From assembly GCF_018294505.1 (NCBI RefSeq), contig NC_057801.1, forward strand, positions 203,054,538 through 203,118,537: 64,000 nucleotides of DNA, read 5' to 3'. The notes under the pieces are model-generated. The model saw only the letters and a program-made list of their open reading frames with translations, had not been told where the DNA came from and ran no database searches. The stretch comes from Triticum aestivum (lineage: Eukaryota; Streptophyta; Magnoliopsida; Poales; Poaceae). Positions 56,433-64,000 of this stretch are shown one piece after another (the stretch's first letter is position 1; every line of letters starts with the position of its first letter). The translations under genes were made by a program, and so were the position numbers.

Positions 56433-57551
56433 CCACTTCCATGACGATAAATCGCGCGTCATAGAAGTGCTTTCGTCAAGGGTGACCGACACGTGGCATC
56501 CACCTTAACAGAACGCCGTTAAGCTATCAGGTCTGGTTTTGGATCCGATAACCAGTTAAAAGCCACAACCAATGGGGATTTTCCATGTGTAAAATCATCA
56601 TTGGCTGGAGGAAACACGTGTCGGCTCACTGTTGGGACAGATGTCATCCACTCATTGGACCCAAAGCGCCTATGATACGTCGACATGTGGCACGGCCCAA
56701 CAGAGGCCCATTCCTATGAAAAGGCCAGCCCGTTTGACTTGGTCAAAAGGTGGTGGGCCGGCCCACGACAATCCTGTTAATGGCTTGTTCGCATATAGCC
56801 CATTTACAGCCTGCTAACACAGGGTCCGTTTCTATACCTACTAATAAAGCAAGGTGCGTTTCTCCAAAATCCGTTCACCATCAAAAATATTTTTTTCTAA
56901 TCGAGGTGGTACTAAAGTTTTGTCCGTTCGTCTATTAGAAAAGGAAAACACCAGATTACGTACATGAGCCGCTCGAAGTGTGGCATAGGAAAGCCAGCCC
57001 AGTTATTTCTGTGTCATGTAGGTGGGAAAACCCTATTTTTCGCCATGAGCGGTAGATACTCACAAATTTGCGCAAGGGGGCCAAGCTGGGCTGGCCCTTT
57101 TTTTGTTTTGTGTGATGTTTCTATTTTTCTTTTTCGTTTCTTTCTCTTCTTCTTTGGTCTTTTTTCCTTTCATGTTTTCCTTTTTTTCGTAAATTCACAA
57201 TTTTCAAAAATTTCATAATATGATAAAAAGTTGACTTTCTAAAAAAAGTTCAGAATTATAAAATTTATTCCATTTTGAAAAATGTTCAGAACATTAAATA
57301 TTTCTCCCATTCCAAAATAGTCGCAAATTCGCACAGGGCGTCCGAGCTGGGCTGAACCGTTTTGTTTTTTTCTTCTATGTTATGTTTCTATTTTTCCTTT
57401 TCCATCTCTGTATATTTTTCTTTCCTATTCTTTTGTCTTTTTTCAAGTTTATTTTTCTTTCTCCCTTTTTTCGTAAATTCAAAATTTTCATAAAAGTTAA
57501 TAATATCAAAAAATTCTATTGTTTAAAAATGTTCGGGATTTTAAAAATATA
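56433..57551. other. Unassigned repetitive intergenic sequence
   Basis: Includes GGCCCA-type words near 56695-56765, then from about 57090 T-rich and A-rich sequence. The two stretches around 57060-57230 and 57330-57500 resemble each other (GGCTGGCCC/GGGCTGAACCG, then T-rich, TTTCGTAAATTCA), so they are an old duplication. No gene recognised. Confidence 0.4.
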
Positions 57552-57655
57552 CTCCCTCCATCTCAAAATAAGTGACTTAAAAATGCCTCAACTTTGTACT
57601 AAAATTAGTACAAACTTGGGTCATTTTTGAGTCACTTAATTTGGGACGGAGGGAG
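57552..57655. mobile_element. Stowaway MITE (104 bp)
   Basis: Terminal inverted repeats CTCCCTCCATCTC and GGGACGGAGGGAG with TA duplications (57550-57551 and 57656-57657). The element is nearly palindromic throughout. Terminal sequence and TA target match the Stowaway (Tc1/mariner-type) MITEs of grasses. Non-coding. Confidence 0.9.
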
Positions 57656-58960
57656 TATACCGTTTTGAACATTAAATCTTCGTTCTTATTCAAAAATTGG
57701 TTTAGATTTTTAAAACAATGTTCCCTTTTTTCTTTGTTTTTTTCCAAAGTTGTTCGAGTTTTTTTAAATGAATTTAAAAAATGTTCCAAATATGAAAAAT
57801 ATTTTTGTTTTAGTGAAATGTTCGCAAATTCAGAATAATGTCAAGAAATACATTTTCAAAAATTGTTCTGAATGTTCAAAATATGTTTCATTTTTAAAAA
57901 ATAATCACAAATTCAAAACATGTTCATGTTATTATAAAAGGTTTATGTTTTCAAATAAAATTGTGAATTTTGATCATTTCATATTTTGTGGTGTATTTAT
58001 GAAAATGTAAAGAATTTCAAAAAATGTTTGGGATTTTCAAAATTATTCATGTTTTCAGGAATGTTCAACAATTTATATATTTTAAACAGTTCAAAAAAAT
58101 GTTTCAATCTAACCTTGGAGTATGATCTTAAAGGTTTGAGCCGGTCATTGGTTGGTACAACTTGTTTCTTTGAGTGGCTAGCACCACGTAGTCGGGTTTT
58201 TGAGGGCATGATTTTGATCCCTCAACTCATCATTTTCTTGACTTTTTTCATGCCTTATTAACACAAGTCGTCTTGGCGCCTACCAGTGTACGTCCCATGC
58301 GCTATTTTACGCAACTAGCGTCATATAGTAGCCCCCACGTAGTTGGCCCAAGAAACAAATTACTCCGTCGCATAGGTTGTATTATGCCTCAGCCGCGCTC
58401 CCTACTGGGTCGTTCGAGGGAGCAATTTTTTTCTTTGGGCCAATAAAAGAGAATATATTGGTTTGGCTCGAATAAAAAAATTGTGGGCACGCGAGCACTG
58501 AAACAATCAAAGAGAATAAACCCTAATAGAGAAGGGACATTGGTGTCTGGTTATGCGCTAAATATGCTAATGAAATTGGATTTATGCTCTACAAATAGTA
58601 ACCCATCCGGTTATGCCATCGTAAGAAAGAATGCTCGAAGCAACTGTGCCCCGAAGGTCACTGCATAGCTACCAAATGAGGAGGCAGCCACAACCCCTAG
58701 ACAGAGGCGGACCCCAAGGAAAAAAAGGCACGGTTTAGATGGTTGCCGCCACACCGACTAACGCCACCACTATCAAGATCTCGCGGGACAAACATGACCC
58801 ACGAGAAGGCCACAACTCCTCTCTCCATTCCACCGCTATGGAGATTATTTTTAGTGGACACATCAAGTATCTCTCCCATTGCTTCTCCAAAGAAACATCT
58901 CTCCCGTTGCAACGCACAGGCATATGTGCTAGTACGTCCTATCCGAATTAGGCCCAGTAG
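57656..58960. other. AT-rich intergenic sequence
   Basis: 57660-58100 is full of AAAATGTTC, TTCAAAA and AAATTCA words, a degenerate repeat common in Triticeae intergenic DNA. 58100-58960 is mixed, with no coding signal or transposon ends that I can defend. Confidence 0.45.
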
Positions 58961-59435
58961 CATCATCTGGGCCGTCCAATATAATTCCAGCCTGTTTTAA
59001 CTTCCGTCCCATGTATGGCCCATGACGTATTTCGGCCCATATGAGTCCCCTTGTAACTCTTGGCCCATTAATGGCCCGTGGTGAAACTGGCCCGTAATGA
59101 ACAGTGTATCGCTTTATACCCATTAGCGGCCCATTATTCCATTGTGTCGTTTCCAGCCCGTGTTACCTTTCGGCCTTCTGAGGGCCCATTTATTCTTGGG
59201 ATCATTTCCAGCATTCGGTTACTTACGGCCCATTACTGGCCTTTTCTGCTTGTGGGCCAAATTCAGCCCGTGGATATAGTCGGCCCGTTTGTGGACAGTT
59301 AATCTATTGGGCTATTTTCATAGCATCATCAAATACGGCCTATTAACGACCCGTTATGGTCAGCCCATAAAACGTACGATTTCCACTCTAGCCCGTTTAC
59401 GCCCCCTTATACGGCCTGTACAAGGCCCATAGATG
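58961..59435. repeat. GGCCCATT/GGCCCGT-rich degenerate repeat
   Basis: Short words such as GGCCCATTA, GGCCCGT and CAGCCCGT recur every 20-40 bp. It grades into the regular 27-bp array to its right. It may be the subterminal part of a DNA transposon; ends were not found. Confidence 0.6.
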
Positions 59436-59700
59436 AGACAGCCCGTAGAAGGCCCGTGGATCCTACGGGACATAGAAGGCCCATTGATCCGACGGCCCAT
59501 AGAAGGCCCATGGACCCGACGGCCCATAGAAGGCCCATTGATCCGACGGCCCATAGAAGGCCCATGGATCCGATGGCCCATAGAAGGCCCATGGATCCGA
59601 CAACCGATAGAAGGCCCACGGATCCGACGGCCATAGAAGGCCATGGATCGTCCGTCCTGTAGATGGCCCATGGATCGTACGGCCTGTGGAGGGCCATGGT
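59436..59700. repeat. 27-bp minisatellite, about 10 units
   Basis: The unit is close to GACGGCCCATAGAAGG plus CCCATGGATCC (27 bp). Central units are nearly identical; outer ones degrade (CGTCCTGTAGATGGC). Because 27 is divisible by three, all frames look open and encode repeats such as PIEGPWIRR; these are not genes. Confidence 0.92.
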
Positions 59701-60029
59701 CACTACAACGTTTGGGCAAGTTGGCCCCTGTTTGAACGATATAGCATATTCAAAGAATTATCTTACTCTATACTATCACCTCTAAAAAACATACACTATA
59801 CAATAAAGAGACTAAGGCATAGAAACGTAGAATAATCCTACACTATACAATAAAGAAATTACAGCCGATTATACCCACTGGGCATTATGGTTCGGCACCA
59901 GTTATAATAAAGCATACACAAATAGTAAATTACATACACTGGGCAAATACAACTCATACATCATGGACGCGCATCAACATAACTTACCATTTGAACTATA
60001 ATCTCTTCAGAAAATAGGAATGGCTGGAT
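59701..60029. other. Unassigned sequence downstream of the minus-strand gene model
   Basis: AT-rich, with TACACTATACAATAAAGA repeated at about 59790 and 59835. It could include the 3' untranslated region of the gene at 60030-61298. No other feature seen. Confidence 0.4.
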
Positions 60030-61298
60030 TTAGATAGCACAAATTTCAGTCTGCAAAATCTCCAATTCCTTTGTTGTTACCTCAGTGTCTTGTTTCATTT
60101 TTTTGACTCCTGCATCTAATACCTGCATGTCCAGTCTCAACTTGTTGATTGTACGTTCAGAATCATGTACACATTGTCTTGCCACCTCTAGTTGATGCTC
60201 GAGAACATCAACACATTCCAATTCCAATCCACAATCATTCGGTAACGGCTATGCTGCACTGCTCGCAGATCTTTTTGTTGATGTCACTTCATCCTGAAAT
60301 GTTTCTGTAAGTACACATGACTAGGGCAAAAATATAGTTACAACAGTGAAGCGAGCAAGACAGACTATTTTGTACATGGCAAAACAGGACTAACAATAAT
60401 GTTACACGTCATGAAGCATAAGCAGGTGATATTTTAAAAATTATAAAAAAGGTAGTCTGTGCAGCCTACATACAGAAATCTCTCTTAGCTCACCAGAGGA
60501 GCATGGTGTTGGGGCCCAATCTAAAACACATACAAGTTACAAATTTAGACAGCATGTTGCGTATAAGTAAGCAAGCAGTTGGCCATTCTGTAGCTCAATT
60601 AAAGTCTTAGGGAGCATAATGAAAAACAAAGGGTTTCATACAAACATACTACAACAAGCAAAACTATGCAATCATTAGCCAAGTATAAATTAGATTTTGA
60701 GCCTCATGCAATAATAGTTGGTTAATAGACTTCAAAGCTTCAGGCACACTTCGGCAGAGTAATTAAATTGTAAGGCCTTTAATTGTGTCAACTAATAGTT
60801 ATACAAGTACCCAACATCAGGCATCATTCTTCGGGCATCTCATTAACTGAGGACAAATAAAGCAATTGAAAAGAGCAAATTAACTATGCCTGAAACAAAC
60901 AAGGAATTGAACTATTGAGTTGGATACAGTGACTTACCTTAACATGTTGAAGAGGCTCAGCGCAACTCCTACTTCTCTTGCAAGGCTCCTTCCTAACATC
61001 TTGTACTTGGAAATCCTCAATCTTATCTTCATTGCACCCCCTCTACAAGGTGACACAAACTAGTTACTCGTCTCCTTGGAAGATAAATATGCATACTTTC
61101 CCGTCTGTGAACACAAAAGGATGAGATTATAACAAAACAACAGCACATAATGAAACATGATGCATCTCTTGCACTTGCACACAACGAAATGAGCATTTAC
61201 TATGTCTGCACTATGAAAAAACTAGGCATACCTTCGAACTGAATCTCCAGGTACTCTTGGAGAGCCTACTTTAGTGTACAGCCAAACCTCTATGTCAC
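60030..61298 (-). pseudogene. Four-exon gene fragment, coiled-coil C-terminus, in-frame stop
   Basis: Four exons with canonical sites and compatible phases. 61232-61298: DIEVWLYTKVGSPRVPGDSVR, donor GAAG|GTATGC. 61068-61104: 37 bp after TTCACAG, donor CGA|GTAACT. 60938-61042: RGCNEDKIEDFQVQDVRK then CKRSRSCAEPLQHVK, donor AAG|GTAAGTC. 60030-60293: DEVTSTKRSASSAA, after TTTCAG. A TAG follows SSAA, but the same frame stays open for 73 more codons with a strong heptad pattern (LEHQLEVARQCVHDSERTINKLRLDM...KELEILQTEI). Either the protein ends at SSAA or a CAG-type codon mutated to TAG in a coiled-coil protein. Family not recognised. The 5' exons are not found, so it may be a fragment, possibly carried by a transposon. 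Confidence 0.45.
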
Positions 61299-61950
61299 CT
61301 ATGAGTTAGAAAAGGCCCCACTACAGCAGCCCTTAGTGTTTAAATCGTTGACAAGCTCTGTTAGAGTGTTAGGTCAAGAACAACAAGTAATCAAAGCAAA
61401 CAGTCCTAGTATGGCTGGCTGATGCAAACAAGCAATTGAACAGATGTGTGAGCAAATCTTACATATCAAGAAAAGAAGCAAAGAAGGAGGCTTAAAGACC
61501 ATCACTTGACTGACTAGATTTAAGGGGCATTTAAACATCAAGTGCAACGTATGAACTAACATAGACATTGCATATTCCAGATTCTACAATGGAATGAACA
61601 TGTATTAGGTAATGCCATGTATGATGATGCCTAAATGTACACTATAGCAGGCAGGAGTGATTCATCATTGCACGCACAATTGAATTGCAGGTTAAGGCCA
61701 GTTCTATTCCTCCTTTTCAGGGCTTATTGCCAAAATAAGCCATAAAAGATGTAAAGAAGTCATTTTGAGTTATGGTCTTGGGCTTAACTAATTTCGCTTT
61801 GGAGGGGGGTGCTTCAGGTAGAACCTCACTAAAAATTGAAGGGAAGGGGAATAGTGAAATGACTCTGTTGTCTGCCTATATTACACTCAAAATGCAACTG
61901 GTGACGACCGCGTCACACCTCACCCTCAAGTAAAAACAAACACGCAAGCG
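61299..61950. other. Unassigned sequence upstream of the minus-strand gene model
   Basis: No exon with clear splice sites and coding sequence was found. It could hold introns of the gene at 60030-61298. Confidence 0.4.
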
Positions 61951-62328
61951 TTCATTGCCCTGCCCACTTGCATCTCCTCTCCCCTTTCCCTCTACCACGA
62001 TCCCCTACCTGCAGAACTAGGGTTCCTCCAGCAAGTCGTCGCCACTGATCCCATCTGGCCTGGTCCTCGACGATGCTCTGTCCAGCTAGGCTACATGACC
62101 GGCGGGTAGGGGAAAATCTCCCTGGATGCTCCTCCCTCTGGCGCTGCCCCTCATTCTCATGGTCTCCAGCAGCTGCTCCACTGTGGTTCGTCCAACGCAC
62201 TACTCCGGCAGGCACTACACAACTACGGCTGATGCCACACTGCGGGCAGAAGGCACCTTATTCCCCCTCCCCCCCTCCCAGGCCGTGGCCTTGAGGTGCT
62301 ATTGAAGGATGAGCTCATCCAACAAGGT
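61951..62328 (+). other. Possible 5' UTR and short first exon
   Basis: A C/T-rich stretch with GAACTAGGGTTCCTCC, typical of plant leader sequences, runs into ATGAGCTCATCCAACAAG followed by GTGAGG. That gives MSSSNK and a good splice donor at 62327/62328. No second exon was identified; the next 550 bp are a minisatellite. Start of an unknown gene is possible; evidence is weak. Confidence 0.3.
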
Positions 62329-62379
62329 GAGGATATCCTCTGATTTTTTTGCCAAATTTTCATTCTGATCCACTATACG

Positions 62380-62890
62380 ATGAATTGCTATGAGCTGCTT
62401 CTGCTGCTGCTATATGATGCATTGCTATGAGATGCTCCTGCTGCTGGTATATGATGAATTGCTATGAGCTGCTGCTGCTATATGATGAATTGCTATGAGT
62501 TGCTGCTGCTATATGATGAATTGCTATGAGCTGCTACTGCTGCTATATGATGAATTGCTATGAGCTGCTGCTACTGCTATATGATGAGTTGCTATAAGAT
62601 GCTCGTGCTGCTGCTGTATGATGAATTGCTATGAGCTGCTCCTGCTGATGCTATATGATGAATTGCTATAAGCTGCTCCTGGTGCTATATGATGAATTGC
62701 TATGAGCTCCTCCTCCTACTTCTATATGATGAATTGCTATGAGCTACTCCTACTGCTGCTATATGATGAATTTCTATGAGCTGCTGCTGGTATATGATGA
62801 ATTGCACATTGCTGCTGCTGTATGATGAGTTGCTATGAGCTGCTGCTGCTGCTATATGATGCTTTCAGGTGGTGCTGCTATATGATAATA
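62380..62890. repeat. Minisatellite with embedded CTG runs, about 15 units
   Basis: The word GATGAATTGCTATGAG is followed by a variable run of CTG/CTC triplets and CTATAT, giving units of about 26-39 bp. Length varies through the number of CTG triplets. Stops occur in all frames, so it is not coding. If the first exon at 62310-62328 is real, the array sits in its intron. Confidence 0.9.
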
Positions 62891-63386
62891 ATCAGCCACT
62901 TGGAACATCGAATTTCAATTAATAGTTGTTCTACATTTAAATGTGGGTCATGCATTTTTCGTTTAAATTAGGCAATGGGATCTCTATGGAAAACATTGAC
63001 CAAAGTAGATTGTGCCAAGTAGATGGTATCTTTGTATTCGCATTTTGAGCAAATAGTGATGGTCTGTTTTCCTATCATATTAATTATTGCACTGGGTTCA
63101 ATTTGTGATGTTTGCAAGTCAAATTAATTTTCATATGGGCAGAAAAATGAAAAAATATAATGCAATCTAGACTTTTCACTGATCATACCAAAGATAAGCT
63201 GAAAACACAATGAAAAGAACTGGTTGGCTTATTACATGGAGCTTGTATTCACATGTGCTTATTTTCTTAGGATAACTCGTAATAACTATCACTAAGAAAC
63301 TTGGCCAATTGAACTGACATACAAATAACATGTCACAATGATTGCAATGGAGGAGTGATGTACCATAGCACACTGTATAGGCTCAC
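62891..63386. other. AT-rich sequence without recognised features
   Basis: No coding, repeat or transposon signal that I can support. Confidence 0.4.
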
Positions 63387-63518
63387 CGCTGGCTCTCCTT
63401 TTTTGTGATGTTCCATGAAATTGCCACATACATCTTCTACTTTTTCATTGTGTAACCCTATCTGCAAGTTGACACGGCTAATTTCAGACATCTCTACATG
63501 ATAATACATTGCATATCC
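63387..63518 (-). other. Possible internal exon (44 codons)
   Basis: It is bounded by a CAAG|GG acceptor-type site and a GCG|GTGAGC donor. The open frame reads GYAMYYHVEMSEISRVNLQ, IGLHNEKVEDVCGNFMEHH, KKGEPA. The composition is protein-like and the length is a multiple of three. No partner exons were found and the family is not recognised. Confidence 0.3.
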
Positions 63519-63665
63519 CTTGCGCATATTTAAACCACCAATTAATGATTGTGTGCATAGCATAAACTAGCCATGACTCTGTGTGCTGGACTAGCAGGCA
63601 CTCTAAGGGAGCCTAATGTAGTGTACTGGAATTCCTACATGACACCTACGATTTTGTGTAATGTA

Positions 63666-63827
63666 CTTCCTCTGTTCCTAAATATATGTCTATGCAGAGA
63701 TTCCAGTATGGACCACATACAGATGTATATAGATGCATTTCCGAGTGTAGATTCACTCATTTTGATCCATATGTAGCCTATAGTGGAATCTCTAGAAAGA
63801 CTTATATTTAGGAACGGAGATACGAGG
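63666..63827. mobile_element. Stowaway MITE (about 162 bp)
   Basis: Ends CTTCCTCTGTTCCTAAATAT and TATTTAGGAACGGAGATACG with a TA duplication. Inner arms AGAGATTCCA.TATGGA and TCCATATGTAGCC..AGTGGAATCTCT are also inverted. This is the common 'CTCCCTCCGTTCCTAAATATAAG' type of grass Stowaway, with a mutated right end, so the exact right boundary is uncertain by a few bases. Confidence 0.85.
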
Positions 63828-64000
63828 TAGTATCATGTATGACATCTACATATCTAATTTAGCAGCTAGTAGTAGAAATCATTGTCTACACAAAGGGATT
63901 ACTGGTCGAAAATCCTAGCAAAGCACGCTGGCAGGCACAGAACAATACAAGAGAGAGAGACACGCTTACAAGATCATAGCAATGCCTCGGTCCAGGATCT
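63828..64000. other. Window end, no features
   Basis: Short unassigned sequence with a GAGAGAGA run near 63953. Confidence 0.5.

Noticed and set aside
59436..59700. Regular short direct repeats that could suggest a CRISPR array
   Set aside because: Units are contiguous with no unique spacers, and the window is plant nuclear DNA.
59360..59719. Long repetitive open frames such as PIEGPWIRR and GSMGLLWAV on both strands
   Set aside because: By-product of a 27-bp minisatellite, whose unit length keeps every frame open.

Overview
The window is plant nuclear DNA from the tribe Triticeae (wheat, Aegilops or barley type). It is dominated by nested LTR retrotransposons with 5-bp target duplications. 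From memory, one LTR has the terminal sequence of Sukkula, another element looks like the Sabrina/Wham group, and there are Stowaway MITEs and Helitron-like ends. No bacterial-style operons, rRNA, tRNA or CRISPR were seen. Two runs of N (49207-49717 and 55867-56200) show a draft assembly.

Layout. (1) 1-1741: minus-strand exon remnants with repeated exon/intron modules. (2) 2152-18148: three direct tandem copies of a ~5.33 kb unit. Each unit is ~4.5 kb of host intergenic DNA plus a Ty3/gypsy LTR. The two internal junctions are identical and cut the LTR 23 bp before its end; only the third LTR is complete and runs on into a retrotransposon. (3) 17311-52883: element A, a plus-strand Ty3/gypsy element of about 8.4 kb without its guests, with target duplication TCCGC/TCCGA. 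Inside it lie: element B (22702-39825, minus strand, same family, duplication GTCCA), which itself contains element C (23025-31549, a different gypsy family, duplication GTGAG); a deleted Sabrina-like element (40130-45479, duplication GTGCC/CTGCC); and a solo Sukkula-type LTR (45625-50337, duplication CTCGT). (4) 52884-55866: the resumed host flank, which also holds a diverged relative of the insertion site without element A. (5) 56201-64000: a mosaic of MITEs, minisatellites and fragments of spliced genes, none identified.

How the parts work together. Element A landed in host DNA. An initial duplication joined its 5' LTR to upstream host DNA, and unequal exchange probably made the third copy. 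Later insertions split A into five pieces. All pol genes seen are pseudogenes with stops and frameshifts, so nothing here looks autonomously mobile. The most unusual feature is that both gypsy families carry genes on the strand opposite to gag-pol. A and B carry a single-exon ORF encoding an AT-hook-like, B3-like protein, with a TATA box just upstream; it is intact in B. C carries a spliced multi-exon gene whose first exon resembles the 'putative gypsy type transposon' domain (PF04195), and C has no reverse transcriptase or integrase.

Family names and domain calls are from memory and reading; no database search was possible.
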